A stretch of 43,054 nucleotides of DNA from Streptosporangium minutum. Lineage in GTDB: Bacteria > Actinomycetota > Actinomycetes > Streptosporangiales > Streptosporangiaceae. The position numbers and the translations under genes were made by a program. Shown here piece by piece: positions 22,607-29,663 of this stretch. Numbering within the stretch: the stretch's first letter is position 1; every line of letters starts with the position of its first letter. The stretch is taken from assembly GCF_002149035.1 (NCBI RefSeq), contig NZ_NGFP01000046.1, positions 1-43,054 on the forward strand, read 5' to 3'. The notes beneath the pieces were generated by a model, which worked only from the letters and a program-made list of their open reading frames with translations, was not told where the DNA came from and searched no databases.

Positions 22607-24031
22607 CTACCACGGCGCCTCCGCGTAGTCCTTGAGGAAGACGCCCTGCACCGGGTCGCCCGCCTCGCCGCGCACGATCGGGTCGTAGACCCGCGCGGCA
22701 CCGTCGATGACGTCCAGCGGCGTCCGGCGATCGAGCCGCTCCCGCACCGGCACCGGGTTCTCGTCGGTGATCCATCCGGTGTCCACGCTGCACATGTACA
22801 CACCCTGCCGCGCCAGATCGGCGGCGCTGGTACGGGTGAGCATGTTCAGTCCGGCCTTGGCCATGTTGGTGTGCGGGTGACGGCCGGTCTTGTTCGGCAC
22901 CGCGAACTGCCCTTCCACCGCCGACACGTTCACGATGTACCGGCGTGGGAAAGGCGCGGCGAGCAGCAACGGCAGCAGCCGGTCGATCAGCAGGAACGGC
23001 GCGACCGCGTTGACCAGCTGGACCTCCAGCAGCTCGGCCGGATCCACCTCACCGATCCGGGCCGACCACGAGTTCCGCACCGACATGTCCGGCAGCAGAC
23101 CGGACGCATCCGGCAACCCCAGGGCCACGTCATCAGGACGCGACAACGGAAGCCCCCGCAGGTCCCCGACCGCGCCACCAGAAGGCGAGACCGGAAGACC
23201 CGGCGGATCCCGATCCGCGTCCCCGGGATTCGAGACCGGAAGACCCCAGACCCCGTCATCGGGAGTCGACATCGGAAGACCCGGAACGAACCCCGGCACC
23301 GCCGCCGCCCCCGGCGGCAGCCCGGCCCGCTCCCCCTCAGCCAGGGCGGCATAGGCCGACGGCGGCCGGCGCAGGGTCTGCGCGGCGTTGTTGACCAGGA
23401 TGTCCAGCGGATCCCCGGCACTCAGGAACCGGTCGCAGAGCGCGATGACCTGCCGGGGGTCGCGCAGATCGATCCCGACGACCTCCAGACGCCCGGCCCA
23501 GTCGCCGGTTCCGGCGAACCTCCTGACGGCGTCGGCCGGAAAGCGGGTAGTGACCGTGACATGGGCGCCGTCGCGGAGCATCTTCAGCGCGAGCTGGTGC
23601 CCTATCTTCGTCCGCCCCCCGGTGACCAGCGCCCGCCGCCCCGACAGGTCGGTACGGGCCGTACGGCGCGCGGCGTTGGACGCCGCGCACAAGGGGCAGA
23701 GCAGGTGATACAGGCTGCCCACCCGGGTGAAGGGCTCCTTGCAGACGTAGCAACGCCGCGCCCTGCGCAGCTCTCCGGCCGGCTCCCCCACTGGTCTTTC
23801 CGAGATGGGAACGTCGATCACCCGGTCTGGACTGCCCATCGGGGTGGCCGCCAGCACCGCGGCGTCGGCCTCTTTCGCGACGTGATCACGGTCCTGCTTG
23901 CGGCGCCGCTGCCCGTCACGGACCAGTGCGAGCGCCGCGTGCGCGATCCACCTGCGATCCGGATCGTCCAGCGGGAGCCTCCTGGCCTCGCCAAGCGCTC
24001 GCAGGACCGTCCAGACGGTCTCGGAGTCCAC
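22607..24031 (-). CDS. SDR-family protein with N-terminal zinc-ribbon-like segment and repeat insertion
   Basis: The protein has 474 residues, GTG start at 24031 with AGGAGG 5 nt upstream. A CYVC...CPLC segment (about residues 87-110) can bind zinc. A Rossmann domain follows: TGGRTKIGHQLA, LVNNAAQ and NVSAVEGQ. The SDR YxxxK site reads HTNMAKAGL, with Thr where catalytic Tyr belongs, so normal dehydrogenase chemistry is doubtful or uses another residue. Between the NNAA strand and the NVSA strand lies an insertion of about 75 residues with repeated GLP-S-P-D units. A tRNA-like sequence lies directly upstream on the same strand. Substrate unknown; it may be a cofactor-binding sensor. Confidence 0.85.
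   Translation of the reverse strand: MDSETVWTVLRALGEARRLPLDDPDRRWIAHAALALVRDGQRRRKQDRDHVAKEADAAVLAATPMGSPDRVIDVPISERPVGEPAGELRRARRCYVCKEPFTRVGSLYHLLCPLCAASNAARRTARTDLSGRRALVTGGRTKIGHQLALKMLRDGAHVTVTTRFPADAVRRFAGTGDWAGRLEVVGIDLRDPRQVIALCDRFLSAGDPLDILVNNAAQTLRRPPSAYAALAEGERAGLPPGAAAVPGFVPGLPMSTPDDGVWGLPVSNPGDADRDPPGLPVSPSGGAVGDLRGLPLSRPDDVALGLPDASGLLPDMSVRNSWSARIGEVDPAELLEVQLVNAVAPFLLIDRLLPLLLAAPFPRRYIVNVSAVEGQFAVPNKTGRHPHTNMAKAGLNMLTRTSAADLARQGVYMCSVDTGWITDENPVPVRERLDRRTPLDVIDGAARVYDPIVRGEAGDPVQGVFLKDYAEAPW
23130..23295 (-). repeat. Imperfect in-frame repeats inside the SDR gene
   Basis: Four degenerate units of about 45-60 bp share a GACCGGAAGACCC-like core (plus strand), near 23145, 23190, 23233 and 23270. 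In protein they give GLPVS/GLPMS followed by Pro, Gly and Asp-rich spacers, predicted disordered. They interrupt the Rossmann core without breaking the frame. Confidence 0.65.
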
Positions 24032-24048
24032 GTCATCCTCCTGGGGGG

Positions 24049-24122
24049 TGGGCCGACTGGATTCGAACCAGCGTCCTCTTCCCTCTGAGAGAAAGCGCGA
24101 CGGCCAACTGCGCTACAGCCCT
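24049..24122 (-). tRNA. tRNA-like sequence, possibly a degenerate tRNA (anticodon perhaps CAG)
   Basis: The minus strand folds into a near-cloverleaf. The acceptor is AGGGCTG with CGGCCCA (an A-A mismatch at the end), U8/A9, and a D-stem GCGC/GCGC with loop AGTTGGCCGTC. The T-arm GCTGG-TTCGAAT-CCAGT is a good consensus. The anticodon arm fits best as TTTCT-CTCAGAG-GGAAG, giving U33 and anticodon CAG, but that leaves no base 26 and no long variable arm as tRNA-Leu needs. CCA is not encoded. A further T-loop-like stretch (TTCGAAA) lies at 24139-24145. It is either an unusual tRNA or a decaying copy. Confidence 0.45.
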
Positions 24123-24257
24123 ACGCAGAACGGCTCAGTTTCGAACCGGCACCTGTGTCCACCCTACCGAGAAGATCAACCCATTTTTGATCATTCGCCG
24201 GACTCCGGAGGGCCGTGTCAGGGACGGGAGGAAGGACCACGGATTACCCCGATCACG

Positions 24258-24560
24258 TCATCCCTCGAGGTAGACGCGTTCGAGAAACGCCCCCCGCTCG
24301 GCTCGCTTGACCTCGGCGGCCTTCTCGATGTCCGCCCACTCGTGCCCGTGCAGCGTGGCGATGGCCCGCAGCACTTCGAGCATGTCGGCGATCTCCTCCG
24401 CCACCTCGGTCGCCGCGGCCTCCCGCAGCTCCGCCGACTCCTCGAACAGCTTCTCCAGCAGCGCCCCGCGATACTCGGCCTCCCCGAGCACGGTCACCAC
24501 CGGCTCCCTGCCGTGCTCCCGAATGATCTCCGGAATCCGATCCCGTACGAGTTTCCCCAC
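24258..24560 (-). CDS. MazG-like nucleotide pyrophosphohydrolase (phosphoribosyl-ATP PPase-like)
   Basis: A small all-helical protein of 100 residues from GTG at 24560. The opening KLVRDRIPEII and the metal-binding region KLFEESAELRE with EEIADMLEVLRA (paired ExxE and ExxD acidic motifs) identify the MazG/HisE-like superfamily. These enzymes hydrolyse NTPs to NMP and pyrophosphate, cleaning the pool or affecting growth under stress. It is not in a his operon, so a house-cleaning or defence-related role is more likely than histidine biosynthesis. Divergent from the HNH nuclease gene with 144 bp between. Confidence 0.85.
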   Translation of the reverse strand: MGKLVRDRIPEIIREHGREPVVTVLGEAEYRGALLEKLFEESAELREAAATEVAEEIADMLEVLRAIATLHGHEWADIEKAAEVKRAERGAFLERVYLEG

Positions 24561-24655
24561 TTCAGGCCGCCCCTTCCCGCACGTACGGCTTCCTTCGGAA
24601 AGCCCAGAGACTACCGGGCTCCTCCGCCACGCGCGTTCCCCCGCACGAGCGGTGA

Positions 24656-24670
24656 AAATAGCCTGTATTT
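24656..24670. promoter_or_regulatory. AT-rich inverted repeat in the MazG/HNH divergent region
   Basis: AAATA-GCCTG-TATTT forms a short symmetric site in an otherwise GC-rich stretch, 35 bp before the HNH start. It could be an operator or part of a -10 region. The evidence is only symmetry, AT content and position. Confidence 0.35.
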
Positions 24671-24704
24671 CGGCAAATTCCACACCAAGGGTGGCGGTCG
24701 TCAT

Positions 24705-25721
24705 ATGGGGCTGGATCTCTCTCATTGGGAACAGAGCGCGCGCTCCTCGTGGCGCATGGCCGTACTGGTAGGGGCGAACACCCGTACCTACAAGTTCGCC
24801 CTCGGCGCCGCCCTCCTGGACGCCGCCGCCGAGGGCCAACCGGACATCCTTCTCCGCGACCTGGCGGTGCCGTACGCGATGGGGCTGGTACGGCATCTCG
24901 GCCAGGCACCGCAGGTATCCCAGAATGGCGAACGGGGAGAGAAGGACTTCCTCTCGGTGGCCGAGCGAGAGGCCGCGGAGTCGCTCAGGCTCGGGAGCCC
25001 CACCGAGGAACTGCTGGCGGCGGCCATCCAGTCCATGCCCGAGATGGTGATGCGGAAGTTCCACAACCTGCGCGGCGAAGGAGCGGGGGTGCCACATCGC
25101 TTCTACGAGGTGACCGGCCGCTCCCACGAACGGGTCGTCCTGCTGAGCAGGGAACTCCGCGACATCGCCCAGTCGGAACAGGCCGCGACCTTGCGGGGCG
25201 AGCTGTCAGCCCGCTGGAGCATCGTGGAGACGTCCTTCGCCGCCGGGATCGGCCAGAGCCTGATCCGTGAGGGTGTGGCCGTGGACATGACCACCCTGCA
25301 GATCACCGATCGGCAGCGCCGCCGATCGGTCGCCGGCGTCACGGACGCGGTCATCGGCTTCCAGCACGGCCCCTGCCTGATCTGCGCGGAGCTCATCACT
25401 CCCGAGGACACCATCGCCGTCGACCACGTGTTCCCCTACTCGTTCATGAGGCTTCTCCGCCTCGATGAGCAGGGCACGACGCCGGACCTGGACGCGATCT
25501 GGAACCTGGCCCCCACGCACGCGCGGTGCAACGGCCAAAAGAGCAACCGGCCGCCCACACCGGGGGAAATGACCAGGCTGGCACAGCGGAACGAAGCCAT
25601 CATGCAGTCGCCGGTCCCCCTCAGAAAGACCCTGGAACTGACCCTGAAGGACAACAAGCACAGCAGCTCCCGGCCCGGCGAATGGCCCAGGTTCATCCAG
25701 CACGTGCGTGACCTGCTTTGA
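24705..25721 (+). CDS. HNH endonuclease family protein
   Basis: The protein has 338 residues from the ATG within TCATATGG. The C-terminal HNH domain is visible: a CLIC zinc-type pair, then VDHVFPYSF (the DH of the active site), NLAPTHARCN and NGQKSN supplying Asn and His residues. The N-terminal 220 residues are helical and unrecognised (SYWRMAVL-like hydrophobic patches, no membrane segment); they may bind DNA or a partner. The context is a short accessory stretch with a tRNA-like sequence and a MazG-like enzyme, so a restriction or defence function is possible but not shown. No methylase is encoded nearby. Confidence 0.83.
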   Translation: MGLDLSHWEQSARSSWRMAVLVGANTRTYKFALGAALLDAAAEGQPDILLRDLAVPYAMGLVRHLGQAPQVSQNGERGEKDFLSVAEREAAESLRLGSPTEELLAAAIQSMPEMVMRKFHNLRGEGAGVPHRFYEVTGRSHERVVLLSRELRDIAQSEQAATLRGELSARWSIVETSFAAGIGQSLIREGVAVDMTTLQITDRQRRRSVAGVTDAVIGFQHGPCLICAELITPEDTIAVDHVFPYSFMRLLRLDEQGTTPDLDAIWNLAPTHARCNGQKSNRPPTPGEMTRLAQRNEAIMQSPVPLRKTLELTLKDNKHSSSRPGEWPRFIQHVRDLL

Positions 25722-25811
25722 GTCGCTCCGTCTCACCGGAACACCAATGGTGGCGAAGCGGCGGACCCCGCCAACCGGACCTCGGACTCATTCCCAAGTG
25801 TTCAAAACGGT

Positions 25812-25866
25812 GACGGTTACCTGAGGATCGCTGTTAGCGCATATGCCCAGGTCAGCGATTACCGTC
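25812..25866. terminator. Long interrupted hairpin between converging genes
   Basis: An outer stem GACGGT/ACCGTC (25812-25817, 25861-25866) and inner stem ATCGCTG/CAGCGAT (25827-25833, 25853-25859) are separated by a 9-nt bulge on one side only. The loop contains GCATATGC. It lies between the HNH end and the DUF397 gene end and may terminate both, though it is odd for a simple terminator. Confidence 0.45.
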
Positions 25867-25896
25867 GCTTCACTTCGTTCAAATGAGCCCGCGCGT

Positions 25897-26133
25897 TCAG
25901 GGACGTCGGAGTTCGCCGCGTTCGATGCCTCCGGTGAAGGCGTCGTACTCGGCGTCGGTGAACAGGTGCGGGGCCTTTTCCGGGTTCTTGGAGTCTCGCA
26001 GGGCCACGATGCCCTGGTCCAGGAAGGCGATCTGAACGCAGTTGGTACCGCCGCTGCTGAGGCTGCTGGTCTGCCAGCGGGCGTCGTGGAGCTGGGTCTC
26101 GATCCATGCGGGGGCGAGGGTGTTCTTGTTCAT
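25897..26133 (-). CDS. DUF397 domain protein
   Basis: A 78-residue protein with all DUF397 landmarks: W in the ARWQTSSLSSGG region, the CVQIAFLD strand, VALRDSKNP and a closing YDAFTGGIERGEL. DUF397 proteins are abundant in actinomycetes and usually follow an XRE-type regulator (the BldB/WhiJ-like morphological regulator group). Here the coupled upstream gene (ATGA overlap) has no helix-turn-helix, which is unusual. Likely a small regulatory or antitoxin-like partner; exact role unknown. Confidence 0.9.
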   Translation of the reverse strand: MNKNTLAPAWIETQLHDARWQTSSLSSGGTNCVQIAFLDQGIVALRDSKNPEKAPHLFTDAEYDAFTGGIERGELRRP

Positions 26134-26552
26134 GAGAGATCCTCCGCGATCGTGGCGAGAAGGGGTAGCGACGCCTTCGGCGACAGCGCATCGGACTTCA
26201 GCAGGTCACTCGTGGTGCGGTAGAGCCCGACGGTCTCAGGTTCGTTCAGGTGCGGGGAGGCGCGCAGGGACTCGACGAACACGATCTCATCGTCCACGAC
26301 GTCGAGGATGAGCATCCCTTCGACGGGCTCCAGCATGATGTTCCGGTGCCCGTCCCCGTAGGCGCCGTCCGGCGGAACGGCGGTGTAGAAGCTCTTGCAG
26401 AAGTCGTCCCTGCAGGGACAGGCGGAATGCACGCGCAGGCCGCCCATCGATATGGCCAGGGCGTCTTCTCCCTCTTGGCGGAGCAGGGCGGCCAGTTCCG
26501 CCATGAGTTCGGGGAACGCCTCCCCTGCCAACCGTCCTGGGATGATCTCCAC
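26130..26552 (-). CDS. Conserved hypothetical protein coupled to DUF397
   Basis: The protein has 140 residues from GTG at 26552 with GAGG a few bases upstream. A compact core runs ISMGGLRVHSACPCRDDFC, then YTAVPPDGAYG and EPVEGMLILDVVDDEIVFV. The CPCRDDFC cysteines could bind a metal. I recall similar short actinobacterial proteins but no function. Its stop overlaps the DUF397 start, so they are co-translated. The last 30 residues, after EPETVGLYRTTSDLLKSDAL, resemble the C-terminal effector end seen in some DUF397-partner proteins. Divergent from the NADAR gene. Confidence 0.75.
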   Translation of the reverse strand: MEIIPGRLAGEAFPELMAELAALLRQEGEDALAISMGGLRVHSACPCRDDFCKSFYTAVPPDGAYGDGHRNIMLEPVEGMLILDVVDDEIVFVESLRASPHLNEPETVGLYRTTSDLLKSDALSPKASLPLLATIAEDLS

Positions 26553-26588
26553 CGCCTCGGTGCAGATCCCACAGAGGGCACGCGATAT

Positions 26589-26609
26589 CGGATAGCCCGT
26601 TCATATCCG
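26589..26609. promoter_or_regulatory. Small inverted repeat between divergent genes
   Basis: CGGATA and TATCCG (26589-26594, 26604-26609) flank a 9-nt spacer in the 76-bp region shared by the DUF397-operon and NADAR promoters. A plausible operator, supported only by symmetry. Confidence 0.35.
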
Positions 26610-26628
26610 CACATGGCACTGTAGGACG

Positions 26629-27201
26629 ATGTCCGAGATCATGAGGCTGCCCCGCTCCGTCGAGGAGGCGATCACCGCCGAGCAGGCAGGACGACGGCTC
26701 CGCTACCTGTTCTTCTGGGGCCATCAGCCGTCCCGTGGCGGCGATGTCGGCGCCGGGTGCCTCAGTCAGTGGTGGGAGGTCACCTTCACCGTGGACGGGC
26801 ACCTCTTCCGGTCGGCCGAGCACTACATGATGGCGCACAAGGCGTGGCTGTTCGGCGACGGCGAGACCGCGGCGCGGATCCTCGCCGCCGGGCATCCCGG
26901 CGAGGCCAAGAAGCTCGGCCGCGAGGTCCGCGGCTTCGACGAGTCCGTGTGGGACGAGCACCGCTACGAGATCGTGGTAGGCGGCAACATCGCCAAGTTC
27001 GGCCAGCACCCGGAGCTGAGAGACTTCCTGCTCGGCACCCGTGGCCGCGTCCTGGTCGAGGCCAGCCCCGTCGATCGGATCTGGGGCATCGGACTCACCG
27101 CCGACGACGGACGCGCCGCCTCCCCCGCCACCTGGCGGGGCCTGAACCTGCTCGGTTTCGCTCTCATGGACGTCCGCGACGCCCTGGACACCGCGCCGTG
27201 A
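26629..27201 (+). CDS. NADAR-family protein (YbiA-like N-glycosidase / ADP-ribose hydrolase)
   Basis: The protein has 190 residues. Family features are LFFWGHQPS, CLSQWWEVTF, the active-site region SAEHYMMAHKAWLFGD, and WGIGLTADD near the end. YbiA hydrolyses the N-glycosidic bond of early riboflavin intermediates; other NADAR proteins remove ADP-ribose from guanosine in DNA as antitoxins to DarT toxins. No DarT-like gene is adjacent. Its stop overlaps the start of an unknown 262-residue protein (GTGA), which makes that protein its most likely partner. Start at ATG 26629; a second ATG at 26641 is possible. Confidence 0.9.
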   Translation: MSEIMRLPRSVEEAITAEQAGRRLRYLFFWGHQPSRGGDVGAGCLSQWWEVTFTVDGHLFRSAEHYMMAHKAWLFGDGETAARILAAGHPGEAKKLGREVRGFDESVWDEHRYEIVVGGNIAKFGQHPELRDFLLGTRGRVLVEASPVDRIWGIGLTADDGRAASPATWRGLNLLGFALMDVRDALDTAP

Positions 27202-27986
27202 AACAGGGCTGGCTGGACGAGGTGGACCGGGTGTTCGCGGCGGTGCCGCCGTTGGATCGCGAGGTCGGCGGCTGCACCCGCTGCCACACCGAAGAGGATC
27301 TGCGCATGCTTGGCGGCGATCCCGCAGCCGTGCCCGACGAACTCGTCGCGAGCTTCATGCGAAAGGGCGTCGACCACTGGGACGAGGACCAGTACCCGCT
27401 GCTGTGGCGCCGCCTGATGCCTCGCGTCCTGCGCTACCTGGCGTCGGACGCTCCGGACGGCGACCCTGCCGGAGAACTTCGAGGCCTGGCCTCCTACGGC
27501 GCGGGCTTCGCCGGCTGGCCCGCACACGAGCGGGCCGCCACCGAGCAGGCCTTCGCCGCCCTGCTCGCCGCGGCGCTCACCGACGGACGGCCCGCCGAAC
27601 GCGTCGCCGAGCTCGTGGAAGGCCTCGCCCACGCGACCGAGGATCTGCGGCCCTGGCTGGACCGCCTCGCGGGCCTGGTCGGTCACGAGGCCGACGCCGG
27701 GCTGGTACGGCTGGCCTGCCACTGGTCGACCGCCCTGCTGTGGGAGGAGGACCTGTTCACCTGGTGGTACGACGGGGACCCGCAGGTTCTGGCCGATTGG
27801 CTGCCCACCCAGCGTGACCGCATCGCGTCCTTCGCCGCGGCGCATCGCTGCAAGTCGGCCGCCGACGCGGTCGTCGCCATCGACCGGCTCCAGGCGGGCG
27901 AGCCAAGCCCTTGGTTCTACCCCGGCGCCACGGGCTACCCGATGAGAGGCTTGGACCCGCGGCTGCTCCATGTCGTCACGCGGTGA
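27198..27986 (+). CDS. Unknown protein translationally coupled to the NADAR gene
   Basis: The protein has 262 residues from GTG within the NADAR stop. It begins with an amphipathic helix then GCTRCHTEEDL, a short Cys/His cluster that may bind metal. The rest is helical, Trp- and Ala-rich (FTWWYDGDPQVLADWLPTQ), with no signal or membrane segment. I recognise no catalytic motif and no similarity to DarT toxins. Coupling to NADAR implies a shared process, possibly nucleotide or ADP-ribose metabolism, or stress defence. Confidence 0.8.
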   Translation: MKQGWLDEVDRVFAAVPPLDREVGGCTRCHTEEDLRMLGGDPAAVPDELVASFMRKGVDHWDEDQYPLLWRRLMPRVLRYLASDAPDGDPAGELRGLASYGAGFAGWPAHERAATEQAFAALLAAALTDGRPAERVAELVEGLAHATEDLRPWLDRLAGLVGHEADAGLVRLACHWSTALLWEEDLFTWWYDGDPQVLADWLPTQRDRIASFAAAHRCKSAADAVVAIDRLQAGEPSPWFYPGATGYPMRGLDPRLLHVVTR

Positions 27987-28022
27987 TCTCCGTGAGCTCC
28001 GTGACCCGCGTGCAGGGCGTCG

Positions 28023-28397
28023 TTACCGGTAGCGGAAGCCGTCGAGGAAGCGGCGGAAGACCCCGCCCACGCGGGGCAGGGGCTCGGCCGGTGGCGGTGC
28101 CACCGCACGCTGCCGGGCGATGGGCCGGTCGTAGTCGGTCCGCGCGATGGCGTCGACGACCTGCTGCTCGTCGAAGTCCTCGGACCCCTCGATCACGGGT
28201 ACGAAGCCGACCATCATCCCGTTGCGCATCACCAGGGCTTCGAGGCCCGCCGTACCGTCGGTGTCCCAGTCGGCCTCACGGCCGCCGGGCAGCAACACGC
28301 GCACCCCGAACTGGTAGACGCCGACCCTCGCCAGATGGGCGTCTATGCCACGCTCGCGCAACGCGTCGACGACCCGCCGTGCCCGGTTCTCATCCAC
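28023..28397 (-). CDS. Small conserved hypothetical protein
   Basis: 124 residues from GTG at 28397, just after a GGGAGG; an in-frame TTG three codons earlier is possible. The core reads RARRVVDALRERGIDAHLAR, GVRVLLPGGREADWD and GMMVGFVPVIEGSEDFDEQQ. This is a compact alpha/beta protein of a type common in actinomycetes. A basic tail (FRRFLDGFRYR) ends it. No catalytic residues are apparent. Confidence 0.75.
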   Translation of the reverse strand: MDENRARRVVDALRERGIDAHLARVGVYQFGVRVLLPGGREADWDTDGTAGLEALVMRNGMMVGFVPVIEGSEDFDEQQVVDAIARTDYDRPIARQRAVAPPPAEPLPRVGGVFRRFLDGFRYR

Positions 28398-28617
28398 CCC
28401 TCCCAAGATAGCCGGGCAGGTCCGCCCGCGAGCGGGCGTCCTCGATGCGGGGTCCGGGACACGAGCATGCGCACAACCTTGCAGCGAGTGAACCCTCCCT
28501 CCCCACGGGCCTCCCACCCGGCCTCCTCGCGGGTCTCCCACGGGGCCGCGCGACGGCCGTTGACCGCCTGCCCTCATGACCCGTCCACGTACGGCTCCCC
28601 GCGCCGAGCGTGGACCT

Positions 28618-29454
28618 TCAAAGGCCGGCGCCCGAGGACCTGACCCCGTCCTTGTTCCGGCCGCCGGCCTCGCTCGTCTCTGCGTGACCCGTCCGGAGCC
28701 CGCCCCGCCGGGGCCCGGCCGGCCGGAAGCGCAGCGCCGACCACACATGCCAGACGACCGTGTAGCAGACCATGACGGCGCCGCAGCCGCCCATGCCGCC
28801 CAGGATCACGCAACGCACCAGGTCATACAAGCTCACCGCGGCACGGTCGCTGCTCCCCAGCACGGCCGCGCCGACACCCGCGGCACCCACGCCCGCGGCC
28901 AGGACCCACCCGCGCAGCCGTCCTGTCACCCCGGGCCAGCGTCCTGGCCGTACGGCGGCGCGTCGATACCACAGGGCGAACCAGCCGGCCAGGACCACGA
29001 GGCCGCCCAGCGAGCTGACATACATCACCACGTTGAACACCCGATGCGCCCCGACCACCGAGACGCGCATCGCTGGCCAGTGCACCACGGCGAAGCCGCC
29101 CACCTGGGTGAAGCCGTCCCACACCAGGTGCGTGGCGACACCGGTCAGGAGCGCGGCCATCACCGCGATCCCGCGCCCGGACGGCGCCCGATCGGGCAAC
29201 CGTGCGCGCAGTCCCTCCGGGGCCAGCGCCGTCAACGGCGTGCGCAGCAGCAGGTGGAACACGACGAGCACCGCGACCCCTGCGAGCAGGTTCACCGGTA
29301 GCCCACCCAGCCAGCCATGGGTGGTGTTCGAGGAGAAGGGCAACGGCACGTAGTACGGCAGATCGGGCACCATCGCACCGACCGCCAGCGCCGAGGGAGG
29401 CAGCCGCCGTCGCAGCGGCAGGATGGCGACGGTATGGCTCAGTGTGAAGGGCAC
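28618..29454 (-). CDS. DUF4184 family integral membrane protein
   Basis: 278 residues opening with MPFTLSHTVAILPLRR, the DUF4184 signature, and HLVWDGFTQVGGF in the middle. This recalls the H/D-rich motifs of membrane-bound metal-dependent hydrolases (YdjM-like), but activity is unproven. There are about six transmembrane segments, and a Gly/Ala-rich stretch near residues 190-205. The last 40 residues are basic and polar. No operon partner; 194 bp separate it from the divergent DUF6493 gene. Confidence 0.87.
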   Translation of the reverse strand: MPFTLSHTVAILPLRRRLPPSALAVGAMVPDLPYYVPLPFSSNTTHGWLGGLPVNLLAGVAVLVVFHLLLRTPLTALAPEGLRARLPDRAPSGRGIAVMAALLTGVATHLVWDGFTQVGGFAVVHWPAMRVSVVGAHRVFNVVMYVSSLGGLVVLAGWFALWYRRAAVRPGRWPGVTGRLRGWVLAAGVGAAGVGAAVLGSSDRAAVSLYDLVRCVILGGMGGCGAVMVCYTVVWHVWSALRFRPAGPRRGGLRTGHAETSEAGGRNKDGVRSSGAGL

Positions 29455-29618
29455 GCCCCATTATCGGTGTCCGGCGGCGATCGCCCCGGCCAGCCGCGTA
29501 CGGGCTCCCCCGCGTTCGAGAAACCGGAACCCACGTCCTGGACCGCTTGTCCCCGGACACCTCATACAGGTTGGCACCCGGGCACCTCCGACTGCGGAAA
29601 TGTCGGCGGGTTCTGTAA

Positions 29619-29658
29619 AGATCTCCAATCCCGGCCGAACATCTGATCTTGGAGATCT
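29619..29658 (+). promoter_or_regulatory. Inverted repeat covering the DUF6493 ribosome-binding site
   Basis: Perfect 10-nt arms AGATCTCCAA (29619-29628) and TTGGAGATCT (29649-29658) with a 20-nt spacer. The 3' arm contains GGAG, the likely Shine-Dalgarno for ATG 29664. In RNA the hairpin would hide the ribosome site; in DNA it could be a dimer-binding operator. Confidence 0.6.
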
Positions 29659-29663
29659 GTGAC

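Noticed and set aside
23898-24704. Upstream extension of the HNH frame, including a stretch that reads like a protein (RLDSNQRPLPSERK)
   Set aside because: This is the classic spurious translation of a tRNA-like sequence on the opposite strand, not a protein domain.
26629-27986. DarT-NADAR toxin-antitoxin pair
   Set aside because: The coupled protein has no DarT-like ADP-ribosyltransferase features. Only the NADAR part of such a pair is seen.
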